From the NCBI RefSeq assembly GCF_002994745.2, contig NC_037092.1, forward strand, positions 7,244,501 through 7,308,500: DNA of 64,000 nt, written 5' to 3'. The position numbers were made by a program, and so were the translations under genes. A model generated the notes under the pieces. The model was not told the origin of the DNA. It was given only the letters and a program-made list of their open reading frames with translations, and ran no database searches. The DNA is from Rosa chinensis (lineage: Eukaryota; Streptophyta; Magnoliopsida; Rosales; Rosaceae). Of the stretch, positions 12,201 through 23,411 are shown one piece after another (the stretch's first letter is position 1; every line of letters begins with the position of its first letter).

Positions 12201-14793
12201 CCTGGTAGCTTATACCATGTATGATTTTGGTGTAAGACAGTATTCGATGTACGTGCCTTCTAGCCATGGATAAATGAATGAAATTATCTCCTTTTCTTAA
12301 AAAAAAAAACATGGATAAGACTATCAAGCCGCTCAAGTTGCCTATATCGTCAGGAATATTGTCTCTCATGTTGCAGCTGTATAGATAAACATTCTGAAGT
12401 GATGAAGAGAAATTTCTAATAGAAATAGGGAGGTTGGCATTTAATGGGTTTTTACTGAAGTCCAAGTGCTTCAAATTTTTTAGATTTGCCAAGCAAGAGA
12501 GAACATTTACTTCCGTAGTAGGAGTATCAAGAGTTAAATTATTCTCATCTAAGGAAAGCCGCTCAAGGTTTGTTAAGGCACACAGCGTGCTAGGAATAAA
12601 GCCTGAAAGAAAGTTTTCTTCCAATGATAGGGTCGTGAGCTGAGAAGCATTGGACATCGATTTGGGGATTACTCCCCTGAGTTTATTTTGTCCTAGGAGG
12701 AAATGTTGTAGGTTTGGAAGCCCAAGACCTGTGTTTGTTGGGAGGTTGCCTGAGAGCTGATTACTAGTTAGACCAATGGTCACTAATGTGGACTTGTTGA
12801 AGATTGTGGTTGGGATGTGACCATTCAGATTATTAAAACTGAGGTACAATAGTACTAAATTTGGAAGACGACCAATCTCATCTGGTATAGTACTTGCCCC
12901 AATAATATAATGAGTCAGTTACAAAAATCGACACTTTATTTTCAAATTAATTAGATGACATATATACAACTAATCTCATATAGGAATGATAAAACTAAAT
13001 GTTGAATTTTTTTGTTTTGTTTCGTATAAAGTAGTTAAGAAATAAAACGTGATGAATGGTACATGTACCTGTCAAATTGTTATCCATAATAATGGGAAAT
13101 TGATAAAACAATAAGTATATATTAAAACACTACACGATATATATGCATATGACCAGATAGTTTTTTCGCCAACATCATGTTCACAAGGGAAATTAATTGA
13201 ATGAAAAATAAAATTGTACACCTAGTTAGGGGGGCCTACCTGTGAAATTATTATCAAAAAGATACATCTCTTTCAACGTTGTTAAATTTCCAATTTCTCT
13301 CGGTATACTACCTGTTCATACATAAATTAACAAATAACTGGGACCAATGTTAAAGTGTAATGGTCATAATGATCGACCTGATTATAAATTCAAATAAGAG
13401 CCAGTTTGTACCTGATAGTCGGTTAGATCTCAAAGAAATTACTTGTAGTGCAGATAAGCTGAAGATGGTCGCTGGTATGGAACCTGAAAAGTTATTACCG
13501 TATAAATACAACTCTTGAAGTTTGGATAAGGCCCCCACCACTTATAAATCATGATGAATGGTACAAGTACCTGTCAAATTGTTTCCAGCAAGATAAACAT
13601 GTTGTAATTGGGTTGCGTTCCCAATATCTTTGGGTATGCTTCCAACTGAACTTGTTACTCTCCAATCTTAAATCAACAAGTTGTTTGCATTGCCAATATA
13701 TAGATGGAAGTGGACCTTTAAGCTGGTTATCACCGAAATTCAAAATTTGAATATGAGGAAGATTCTGGCACATATTGTCTGGAAGTCTACCCTTCAAGTT
13801 GTTTCCAAATAGAGTCAAAGTAAACAAAGAAGACATGTTGAAGACAACCATAGGAGCATTTCCTTCTAGGACATTGTCTTGCACATACAACTTCTCCAGT
13901 TGATCTAAAGCGCCGATCTCATTTGGAATTTCTGAAATAAAAAAAAAATCTCAAGTGAATATCAAAACGCTCCATGATATATGCATATGACTAGATAGTT
14001 TTTTCATCAACATGGTCTTCACGAGAGAAATTGATTGAAAGAAAAATCAAATTGTATACCTAATAAGACAGCATACCTATGAAATTATTATCATCAAGGT
14101 AGATCTCCTTCAATGTTGTTAAGTTTCCAATTTCTCTCGGTATACTACCTGTTAATATATAAATTAACAAATATCTGAGACTAATGTTAAAGTGTAATGG
14201 TCATAATGATATCAACATGTTTAAAACTCCAAATGAGAGCCAGTCTGTACCTGATAGTTGGTTACGCCTGAAATCAATTCGTCGCAGTGTAGATAAGTTG
14301 AAAATGGCCGTTGGTATGGAACCTGAAAAGTGATTACCTCTCAAAGTGAAGTTTTGAAGTTTGGATAAAGACCCGAACCACGACAGAATGGCTCCCATAA
14401 ATGAGTTGTTTCCAAAGTTGATGAATTTCAACCGGCACAGACGAGTCATTTCCTTAGGTAAATGGCCTTGAAAACTGTTATTTCTCAAGTCAACATTGAC
14501 AAGAAACGATAGGTTACCTAGCTGTGGAGAATAGTGCCTTCGAGACCAAAGTAGGAGAGGTTCAAGGCTGTGACTCGATGATGGTGTTTACCACAAGCAA
14601 CACCAACCCAGTTGCAAACAGGAGTGGTGATTGACCAGTTGGTCAAGATCAAGTTATGAGGATCACTGGTGATACGGGCTTTGAGAGCAAGAAGAGCATA
14701 TTTGTCTGTGGTGATGTTAGTTTGTGGTGCTGCAGTTAAGCAGCTAACCGCCATACAACAAGAGTAGACGAGGAAGAACCAAGTGCTCTTCAT
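9289..14793 (-). pseudogene. LRR receptor-like kinase pseudogene (subfamily XII-like)
   Basis: Order on the minus strand: signal peptide (MKSTWFFLVYSCC, ATG 14793), LRR N-cap with CNWVGVAC, LRRs, transmembrane segment and Ser/Thr kinase with HCDLKPSNILL, DFGIAKLL and GYMAP. Family members sense extracellular ligands such as microbial patterns. Exons read: 14251-14793; 14077-14148 (72 nt, one LRR); 13571-13931; ~13412-13541; 13240-13311 (72 nt); ~12897 onward to the kinase; last intron 9669-9786. Lesions: frameshift ~14528, extra base ~13646, collapsed intron 13541-13570, acceptor AG to AA near 12898, retroposon insertion 11208-12308, TAG at 10202-10204, extra G ~10195, frameshift ~9955. It cannot give a full receptor. 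The start was chosen because a TATA box sits 56 bases upstream. Confidence 0.85.
11208..12308 (+). mobile_element. LINE-like retroposon inserted in an LRR exon
   Basis: 1,101 bp ending in a poly-A run and flanked by the direct repeat ACATGGATAAG (11197-11207 and 12309-12319). The receptor frame is continuous if the insert and one repeat are removed. It begins with a purine-rich leader containing GAGAGAGAGAGA and AAAACCCTAAGG, and has no reverse transcriptase frame. Its 3' block (GTACGTGCCTTCT.GCCATGGATAA before poly-A) recurs at ~32660-32695, so both belong to one family. It is probably a deleted, non-autonomous LINE. Confidence 0.8.
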
Positions 14794-14848
14794 TGTGTAC
14801 GTAGGTGAATATGGTTGCGGGATTTGGATGTGCAAAATGTTTGGAGGA

Positions 14849-14856
14849 TATATATA
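14849..14856 (-). promoter_or_regulatory. TATA box of the LRR receptor pseudogene
   Basis: TATATATA read on the minus strand, 56 bases before the ATG at 14793. It excludes the longer in-frame start near 14940 as the main start. Confidence 0.45.
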
Positions 14857-14940
14857 GTACGTTGAGACTGGAAACCGAAGAAGAGGTCGAGGTCGAAGAC
14901 TTGCGAGAGACACCGGTGAGACTTGGTTAATGACTTCCAT

Positions 14941-15718
14941 TAATTTCTTGCAGCACCTGGCGGGAGTCCACCACTAAGAAAAGGTTAGGCTGGGTGCGTT
15001 TGTGAGTGATTAATGGATTTGGAAAAATAGATTTGGAAATCAACTATTGTATTCTTTGCGCCGTCACTATTCACACCAAAAGGAGACCTGAGCATTTTTT
15101 TGGTTCAAGAAGCGTGAATTACACATATTTGATGAGATGAAGATGTCAGACAAAAAAAAAAACGATTAGATGCAAACCCAAAGAAGCGTGAATTACACAT
15201 ATATCTATGACTGTAGAAAACGTTTTTCTACAAAGAAGAAGAATACATCATGTCAAGGGAAAAACACGAACCCTTACCCCATACAAAGAAAAACCAACAT
15301 TGAAGGGACTCCCTCCAAGAAGAAAGAAAAGCAAATAGACTCATGAAACCTAAAATTTGGCAAACCTAAACAGTCTCTTGTACAAAAAGAACATGCAAAT
15401 AGTGGAACTAAGTCCCACCAAATCATTTCTAATAGACCCTTTCTAATAAAGAAGTGTCAAAATTAGCTAACTTAATTACCTTCTCGGTTATAATTAATTA
15501 ACTAATTATCATATGTTATTTTATATGCATTGATAAGTTAGAAGATAAAGTATTTCGATCATTAAAATTTTTGTGATCCAATGAAGGTGAATTCATTCAT
15601 ACGGAAGAAAACGTTAAAAAAGTAGGATGAATAAGATATAAACAAAAGCATTAACAGACTTACTCCACTAACCACCATAAAATCTCCCATTGGTTGTCAT
15701 CATGATCCTGGGAAGTGC
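14941..15718. other. Spacer upstream of the receptor pseudogene
   Basis: AT-rich, no gene. The bases nearest 14940-15120 match the upstream flank of the second copy (21470-21700) in short blocks, so the duplication that made the pair included the upstream region. Confidence 0.4.
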
Positions 15719-15804
15719 TTAATTAAGGGAGCAAAACACGTGTCATCCTCCTCTCTTTGCAATTGACCAAAATGGTGCAGCACGTGTTTTGCTCCCTTAA
15801 TTAA
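15719..15804. repeat. Perfect 24-bp inverted repeat with G-boxes
   Basis: Arms 15719-15742 and 15781-15804 are exact reverse complements (TTAATTAAGGGAGCAAAACA plus CGTG), separated by 38 bases. Each arm ends in CACGTG, the G-box core bound by bZIP and bHLH factors, facing the spacer. Unrelated to the neighbouring genes as far as can be seen. Confidence 0.9.
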
Positions 15805-15944
15805 CCGGCCACAAATCTCAGACCATGTGCCACATACCCACACGGACCATTTCTTTTCTTCTTCAATCTCATCCATCCGTTCCGGATGCATCTCTATCTT
15901 CAAGACCAGCCACATCCTTTAATTGATGAATTGAATCATCCCTT

Positions 15945-17345
15945 TTGACAATTCCGCCGCACACCAAAATCCCATCAGACTCTCTCTCTTACCAACCCCA
16001 TTTCAGCCGCACTCCCCATTTATTCCTTCTTCTCTCTAACACCGAAACCACCCACCTCCAATCTTCTCATCTTTTCTTCTCTTCACTAAGATTCACATCT
16101 CCTCGCCAAGATCAACCTCACCAAAATTCCTCATTCTCATCTTTTTTTCACCTTACCAAGATCCACCTCATCAAAATTCACCTGACCAAGATCCATCTCA
16201 CTAAAATTCCATCTTCTCATCAATTTCACAAGATTCAAAGAGGAAACTTAAACATTAAGAGCTTCATCACTATCAAGTTTGGGTAAAAGTGAAGAGCCAT
16301 AAATCAAGGCTAACCATAATTGCTATATAGCAATTTGTGGCTTGTTCTTGTTACTCCTATCTCTCTTCACTTTGTTCCTCTTTAAATTATGTATTTTGAT
16401 GTTTGTTTAATGATGGGTAATGAGTAGATTTGTTGTTTGGGGCTAGGGTTGTGTGCCCTAGTCCAAATCTTGTGTAAAAGATGCTTATTTTAATGTAATG
16501 ATGCAATTTTCATATGATGGATGCTTATATCTATTTTTGTTGGGTTAAAATGCATGTCTAGGAGCCTAGTCAACTGTATGGTGTGTATTTTGAGCATGTA
16601 TAGGATGGAGTTAGAGGCTTGACCCCCTCTAATTCCTAAGCTAGAAACCTTCAATTTCGTATTCGATGGGTTATAAGCATGGTGATTTACGCCCGTTGCG
16701 TGAATGCACTGGCGGATCACTTAGTAGTTTAATTCCTCGATCTTTAGGCCTCTTGATATGAATTAGAGACCCTTGAACTGACTCTAATTCATGCCAAGTG
16801 AGTTCCTACGACCCTTGAACCGGAGTAGGAATACCATGAAAGGAAATTTCGGTCTTTGAGCCTTGAACCGCTTTGGATACGACTACCGCCAAAGTAGGAA
16901 ATTTGCATCTACATTAGATTAGCTTCCGACACATGAGATTTGGGTGAATGAATCTCCCTAGCACTCGACATTCTCATTATATTGTGCACACTTTTCTAGT
17001 TTAATTTCCTTGCATTTTTATTAATCGCTTTGCATTGTATTACTTTTTGTTAAGTTCAAATCAACTCTCAAATATTAAATCCATCGACTCATTTGTGTAT
17101 ACCCATCTTGAGGTTACAAGTTAGGTGGCTTTGAATAGGCTTGGTGTGAGCTAAGCCGAGCATTGCCAAGGCTTGGTGCCTTGATTGTTTATAGTTTTTA
17201 TTGTACTTTTTATTTTCTTGTGTGCTTTTAGTATCCTACCACCAATTATCTTGGTTAGGTCCAACACCTAATCCCCGAGATACGATAAACTAAGGTCCAA
17301 ATACTTCCCTTACTTGACACAATTCGTACGCTTGCGAGAGTTTAT
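15945..17345 (+). repeat. Noncoding segment resembling the large LTR at 33-35.6 kb
   Basis: A pyrimidine-rich leader (including ~15-nt tandem repeats at ~16145-16210) is followed by a GGCTAGGG...CCCTAGTCCAA...CTTGT module near 16440 and an AATGATGCAATTTTC block. The 2.5-kb LTR at 33080-35588 shows the same order (GGTTGGGG...CCCTAGCCAATCTTGT then GATGCAATTTTC near 34780-34840). I read it as a diverged, possibly partial relative. The ends and target duplication could not be fixed. No protein: the pyrimidine-rich frames are compositional. Confidence 0.35.
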
Positions 17346-18816
17346 GATTCAAGTCATACCAAATAAGAAAAGAAAGAAGATTGGGATGCATTATTTTCCA
17401 TTTAAACCCTACAACCAATAATCCAGTCTTTCTAAAACCAATACTGTAGAATTAAGTGGGTACTGGTTTCATTTGGGAACATAATGTACTAATTCACTCA
17501 CACTCCCAATTTATCATCTTGATACATGTATATATATATGAATTCGCAAACTACCATCTAAAGCTGAGTTGGGATTTAATTAGAATAGGTACAGTACATA
17601 CTACCCAGAAAAGAAAAGAAAAAGAAATAACTTAATATATCAAAAATCAAATCAAAAACCAAAATTTCCCAATTAATCATCAATATTCAACAACTCATTG
17701 GAGGAAGATCATAGCCCTTTTCATCCTCCATCGAGTTCATCTTCTTCGTGTATTACCTCTTCATCTCTATCTTCTTCGGGTTCCTCTGCTTCATCATCTT
17801 CAATATTGTAGTTGGCATCACATCTGATTCTTTCTCAATCTAGATAAACACCCAGTTCTTCGTCTTGGTGGATGACCTCTTCCTCTCTATCTCCGTCTCG
17901 ACCTTGATCAGAGATGTCATTCTTCATCAGAACGATGTTCGAAGTCATAGGAAAGAGGGTGCCTTTGCACTCGCCGATTGGGACCAGTCGTAGCCCATCG
18001 AGCTTCTTGAAGTCTAGACATTTTCTATTGGGCTTCCCACACAGAGGGTAAAATGGACAAAGCCAATATGCATATGAGGAGAGAGAAATACGTTGACTGC
18101 TTTAATCCCTTAACAAATAAAAAATTGCCAAATGACTGAGTGTGGCTGACACACACTCAACCGAGTGTGTATATAGCACTCCCCCATGATCATATGTAAT
18201 GCGGGGTAATGATGCTATTACTATTGTTAAGGGTCATATATTTTCCACATCGTGATGAAAATGAAAATGAAAAACCATTAATTAAGTGATCCACTCAAAA
18301 GATTTATTTCCACTTGGTACAGATTTCTTCCTTTAGTGTAGATTTACCCAAGCAGTCATTTTTCAATATACTTATCAGTTACCACCAGCAAGTCTTTCAT
18401 TTGGAACTTTTTACATTCCACTTCCACACGGGACTGGTCAGTTTACAAAGTCCTCAATTGAAACGTAAGTTTGTGTGCATAATTATACTAACATTTGCCT
18501 GCCTTGACCCCAAAAGTAGTATACTTCATGGAGAAAAAAAATCATTTAATCGATCTCAGGAAGCACTTAAGAAATATGATGCTGCTTGAAGCTAGATTTG
18601 TATTATAGAATGTTTGTAATATATACTTGAAGATTCAAATGTGTTGGAGAAGCTTGTTGTAATGGTGAACAAAGTAGACATGTTTGAAAAGGCTCTTTGT
18701 CCAGACTTTAAAGTCGTCCATGTATACGGCCATGCAATCGTATCAGATTATTTTGTTTAATGAAAGTTAATGAGATGTCTCTTTGCAAACCCATAAGTTT
18801 CTCTGAAGTTTCCAAT
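17346..18816. other. Spacer between repeat segments
   Basis: Apart from the acidic remnant at 17705-18060 I see no gene. A short plus-strand stretch near 18545-18740 (SQEALKKYDAA and following) has protein-like texture but is broken and not identified. Confidence 0.35.
17705..18060 (-). pseudogene. Unidentified coding remnant with acidic stretch
   Basis: The minus-strand frame reads roughly LDFKKLDGLRLVPIGECKG, then a hydrophobic/Met block, then DGDREEEVIHQDEELG, broken by TGA near 17840. A second acidic block (EDDEAEEPEEDRDEEVIHEE) follows. It reads like protein but I do not recognise the family. It may be a transposon or gene exon remnant. Confidence 0.25.
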
Positions 18817-18821
18817 ACTCT

Positions 18822-19632
18822 TGTTTGGCTCCAAAACCAGTTGGCTTGCAAACTGTCTCTTTTGAGCATGTGTGCGGGCGTGCCAGCACCGTGGGGTGCA
18901 GTCGTCGGGGGACTCCCTTGACCTGACTTCTTTTTCAAGCTCTGTGGACGAGGAGAGCACCAACCTCACCACAAAGTTCTTCTCTAGCCTTCCGAGAAAA
19001 GACTTCTTGCCTTACGGATAAGGACTTTGGATGTGATCTCTTCTCGTCACCGAATCGATACTCAATGTGGTAGGCTGAGCAGAGCAATCACTGGGAAGTT
19101 TTGGAGAAAGCACGGGTTTTGCTAAAGCGTGACCTTAGCTTCGCTGGGTTGCGAGAGCGTTACCCTTGCTTTGCTGGTGGTATCGGTGGCAGTGGCACTA
19201 ACAGTTGGCTCTTGAAGAGACTAGGATTGGAAGCACGGTCTCAGGGTTGATCTGGTGATGCTGACAATCGGCTCTTGGAGAGACTAGGACTGACGCGCGG
19301 TCACCGGGTTTCAAGGAGGTTGAAGGTTTGCTCCGGGGAGGCTTTGTAATCGCTGGGATTGATTGATTCGAGAGAGGTCTTTCTTTCGTCCTTGAAACCT
19401 AGTATTTATAACTAGGGTTTCGACTGTTCCTTGCTATAGAAGGATTATTGATTGAAGTTTCCTATTCAATCTCTGCTACTTGACTCCAATAAGATTTCGT
19501 TTTCCTTATGGATTACGGAATGGGCGAAGCTGCAACTCAAACCCAAGCAGGCTTATTTTTGGGCCGCAGGTGTCGGCCCGCTGTGCTAAATCCACTAAAA
19601 GATCTTGCCAAAATTACTTTTGGGCTCAAACA
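18822..19632 (-). repeat. Solo LTR of the Tat-like gypsy family, reversed
   Basis: 811 bp, read on the minus strand from TGTTTGAGCCCAAAAGT (19632) to GGAGCCAAACA (18822). Flanked by the 5-bp duplication ACTCT (18817-18821 and 19633-19637, plus-strand reading). No internal domain or second LTR adjoins, so it is a solo LTR left by LTR-LTR recombination. The TATA-like TTATAAATA lies at 19404-19412. It aligns with 1822-2853 over both ends and the ATCAATCAATCCCAGCGATT block. Confidence 0.88.
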
Positions 19633-19637
19633 ACTCT

Positions 19638-19944
19638 GTTGAAGTTTCCAATACTCTGTTTCTAGTGCTCAGCTATATACACTAATAGTTGTAGTTTTGT
19701 GCTGGTACAGCTGCTATAGTTAAGCAACAATATAGAAGGAAGAAGTAAATCTCTCTTTTGTGTGAGAATGGCTGGAGATCAATAGGTCAATGCACGTATA
19801 TCTACAAATTAAGAGAATTTTTTTTTTCTGTGTTCTTTGAAATTTAAAGCAATTGAGACAAATAGGAATGTACCATATATATTTCTTAACTAGTCCATAA
19901 GAAATAATTCAATAAATAGTGATGAAGGGTACATGTACTTGTCC
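19638..19944. other. Short spacer
   Basis: No gene; flanks the truncated end of the second receptor pseudogene. Confidence 0.4.
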
Positions 19945-21318
19945 ATTTGTTTTCTTTAAGATCCACCTGTTTTAACTGGGTTGCGTTCCCAATATTTTTG
20001 GGTATCCTTCCACTAAATTTGTTACGCCACAACGCTAAATCAACAAGGTATTTGTATTGTCAAAATATGGATGGAAGTAGACCTTCAAGCTGGTTAATTA
20101 TGACTGAAATACAACTCTTGAATATGAGAAAGATTTTGGCACAAAATGTCCGGAAGTCTACCCTTCAAGTTGTTTCCATGTAGAGTCAAAGTAATTAAGG
20201 AAGACATGTTGAAGAGAACAACATTTCCTTCTAGGGCATTTTCTTGCACATACAATGTCTCCAGTTTCTCTAGAGCACCAATCTCATTTGGAATTTCTGA
20301 AAGAAAGAAAGAAAGTAAATATCATAACACTGCATCATATATGTGCATACGATTAGCTAGTTTTTTCACCAACATCGTCTTCACGAGAGAAATTGATTGA
20401 AAGAAAAATAAAATTGTACACATAATCTAGGGTGCCTACCTATGAAATCATTATAACCAAGGTAGATCTCCTTCAACGCTGTTAAATATCTAATTTCTCT
20501 CGATATACTATCTGTTCACATAAAAATTAAGAAATAAATGAGATCAATGTTAAAGTGTAATGGCCATAATGATATTAACATGTTTAGAATTCCAAATAAG
20601 AGCCAATATGTACCTAATAGTTTTTTTTTTTCTTCTTTAACTAAAAGATGATCAAAGGATTTCACTCCCACCCCCATAGTGACTCGAACCCATGACTTCG
20701 TCATTACGTAGTGGGTGCTCTAACCACTGAGCTAACACAACTTTGTCATTAGGTAGTATGTACCTAATAGTTGGTTATGCCTGAAATCAATTATTCGCAG
20801 TGCAGATAAGTTGAAAATGGCTGCATGTATGGAACTTATAATTTATTACCGTACAAATACAACTCTTGAAGTTTGGATAAGGACCCAAATCATGCTGGAA
20901 ACATTCCTGTAAACTTGTTGTATCCCAAGCTAATAAGTTTCAACCGGCGCAGGCAAGCCAATTCTTGGGGTAAGAAACGGTGAAAGTTGTTATTTGTGAT
21001 GTCCAGATCCACAAGAAATGATAGGTTGCCTAACTTCGGAGGAATGGTGCATGCGAGACCAAAGTATGAGAGGTTCAAGGTTGCGGCTCTAAGGTGGCGT
21101 GCACCACAAGTAACGCCAACCCAATTGCAAATAGGAGTGGTGGTTGACCAATTGGTGAAGATCAAGTTACGAGGATCACTAGTGATACGGGCTTTGAGAG
21201 CAAGAAGAGCATATTGATATATGGTGATATTGGTCTGTGGTGCTGCCATAGTTAAGCAGGTAGCCGCCATACAACAAGAGTAGACAAGGAAGAACCAAGT
21301 GCTCTCCAGTCTCCATTG
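19945..21318 (-). pseudogene. Truncated second LRR receptor kinase pseudogene
   Basis: A paralog of the gene at 9289-14793, keeping only the first three exons: signal peptide and N-cap (STWFFLVYSCCMA, CNWVGVTC) with LRRs at 20773-21318, the 72-nt LRR exon at ~20447-20517, and the exon-3 homolog ~19945-20296. Kinase and transmembrane parts are absent. Lesions: the ATG is out of frame with the signal peptide because of a 7-bp insertion next to it (~21315), a TGA replaces tryptophan near 20890, a frame change follows, the exon-3 donor is altered, and a SINE sits at the exon-1 donor. The truncation lies just left of the solo LTR, but the junction shows no clear mechanism. Confidence 0.8.
20623..20756 (-). 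mobile_element. tRNA-derived SINE
   Basis: 134 bp. Read on the minus strand: a head with A-box TAGCTCAGTGGTTA (20734-20721), a B-box GGTTCGAGTC (20690-20681), a short body and a poly-A tail. Flanked by a 16-bp duplication TATGTACCTAATAGTT (20607-20622 and 20757-20772). The boxes are the internal RNA polymerase III promoter. The host site is the exon 1/intron 1 donor of the receptor pseudogene, so the donor is present in both copies of the duplication. Confidence 0.93.
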
Positions 21319-21465
21319 TATAGATGAATATGGTTGCAGTCTTGCAGATGATTTGGATGTGCAAAATGTGTGGAATATGCAGTCGTTGAGACAGTAAAAC
21401 CAAGAAGAGGTCGAGGTCGAAGAGTTACAGGAGACGCCGCCGGTAAGTATTAAGATTGCTTCCAT

Positions 21466-22261
21466 TAATTTCCTGCATCACTAATAAAGAGTTAAGTTGG
21501 GTGCGTGATTAAGGGGTGATTAAGAAGAAAATCTATTTAATATAAGAAAAAGAGATTTGGAAATTATCTTCATTTGTCTTGCGTGTTCCTTTCCAGCAAT
21601 ATTTAACTTCACAAGATGACCAAAGAGACTTGAGCTTCTTCTTTTTTTTGGTCAAGAAGCGAGTATTACGCATAAGTGATTAGATGAAGACGTCAGACCA
21701 TAAAAATAAAAAACAATTGATGAAGATCCATGACTGGCAAAGCCCAATCAACTCTTCATGACCAACCCACGGAGGGAAGTCTAAAAAATTTGGGCTGATC
21801 AGGGGCGTGGAGGCAACGACCCGCTAGGCCTATAGCTAAGGTCCGACCCTAAAACCCACATAATAGTTTCACTATTGAAAGTTTCTAATCATCGTCACAA
21901 CATAATTGTCAAGAAATCAATTAATTTAAAATCGTTAGTAATCTGTCATGTATGTTTATTATTATTTTTTTTTTCAGCAAACCTTGAGAACAGGAGATAA
22001 ATTTATTCCAAGAAAGAAGAACAAGATAAAAAATTAGAGCCTTAAAATGATACCAATGATAATTTCATGTATCAGGTAGCATTAATACATTAGGTGCACG
22101 TACAATTTTGTATTCTATTATTGAAAAATAAATAAATTACCTTCTATTATATTTTTTCAAATAAGTTATGTCTTCTATTATTCGCATAAACGCTAAATTA
22201 ACCTATGACTTTTTCTATGTATGCCAAACACATGTTGTCAAACACACCCTATCGTTTGCAA
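21466..22261. other. Spacer upstream of the second receptor pseudogene
   Basis: No gene. Includes poly-T and A-rich runs. Confidence 0.4.
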
Positions 22262-22372
22262 CAACATTAACCCAACAAATAAAACATTTATATTTGTGTG
22301 ACATGACACATGCACGACCAATTCCGACATTGAGAATTGAGGAAACTCAACACTATGAATCGTCTCGTTTGA
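22262..22372 (+). repeat. Direct repeat, left copy (partner 25030-25140)
   Basis: About 110 bases (CATTAACCCAACAAAT through the ACTCCGACATTGA-like block to CTCAACA..GTGAATC) recur in the same orientation at about 25030-25140 with scattered changes. The pair brackets ~2.7 kb that includes the TTC4-like fragment. Nature unknown. Confidence 0.7.
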
Positions 22373-22389
22373 TGATACAACTTTGTTGG

Positions 22390-23060
22390 ACCTAGGCCTG
22401 ACAACTTGCGGGTATAGTGGGGACACCGTGCACATGCCGGGTTCTTAACGGGCCGACAAGGTAAGAACCTGTTAGCTTAACGGGTTTCACGGGCTAAACC
22501 CGGGGGTTACCCGTTGGAACTCGTTAAGACCCATGAACAGATTTTTTTTTTCTTTTCAAAAATCTGGAACCAACTATTAAATTGAACCTAACAGTAAAAG
22601 CAGGAAAATCAAATGCAGAACATAAATTCATTCACATTAAAGTGTCAGCCTTTACTCCACTACACCCAAAAAGACAAAGTAAACATTGGAAACATCAAAC
22701 TGTGATGAACACCCACATTGAGATTAATAGAAACTAGAAAGCATGAGAATTTGTGAGATTAAGACCCAGAAGGAGAAAAATGGAGGGAGAAAGCGAAAAC
22801 CTTTGGAGAGAGGAAGTGAGAGAGAGAGAGAATTGAGTTTTGGGTGAGGGAAAAGAAAAGGGCGGAGGCTGCTGTGGGTTTTGGTTTTTTTTTTTTTTTT
22901 TGAGTTAACGGGTTCAACACGCACTACCCTTTAATTTATAGGTTTTTTTAGCGTGCGGATTTTTTTCTGCACGGATTAATAAACGGGCGAGTTCGTGCGA
23001 ATTATTGTTTAAATCACGGATTAATAAACTGCCCTAAACCCATGTTATTGTTTCATATTC
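22390..23060. repeat. Old repeat with ACGGGTT-type motifs
   Basis: GC-rich patches with repeated ACGGG and TTAACGGG words at both sides of an AT-rich centre resemble the ends of some non-autonomous hAT elements. No matching terminal repeats or 8-bp duplication could be found, so this is only a likeness. Confidence 0.25.
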
Positions 23061-23365
23061 AAATCAAAAATGGATCATCGCCGACTCGTCGCAACATATT
23101 TTTGCGAGAAAATTATTAGTGATTTAATTATAATTATCATACACCAGCCCCTTAACATTTGGCTTTTATTTTATTTTCTTAAATTAAAAAAGTTACAGCA
23201 ATTTGTCTTCTAATTTTAGGGAAGTTTCTCATTTTTTCATGAGAGGTATTGCAAATTTTTCAAATATGATATAGTGTTATCCTCATATAGAAATAATTTA
23301 TTTATAATATTATGTGAGGGCATATATGGTAGTTCAAAAATTTAACCATTCTATGAAGAATTGGC

Positions 23366-23369
<4 letters not shown>

Positions 23370-23410
<41 letters not shown>
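23370..23410. repeat. TA microsatellite
   Basis: About 20 uninterrupted TA units. A second GT/TA array lies at 23582-23616, just past the hairpin repeat. Confidence 0.9.

Positions 23411-23411
<1 letters not shown>

Noticed and set aside
15945..16286. 113-residue plus-strand frame with HLTKI repeats
   Set aside because: Low-complexity CT/CA-rich leader with 15-nt tandem repeats; reads as noncoding repeat.
20681..20738. A tRNA gene
   Set aside because: A- and B-box are present, but there is no cloverleaf acceptor stem, and the poly-A tail and target duplication identify a SINE.
22390..23060. Possible complete hAT element
   Set aside because: ACGGGTT-rich ends look right but no inverted ends or 8-bp duplication could be matched.
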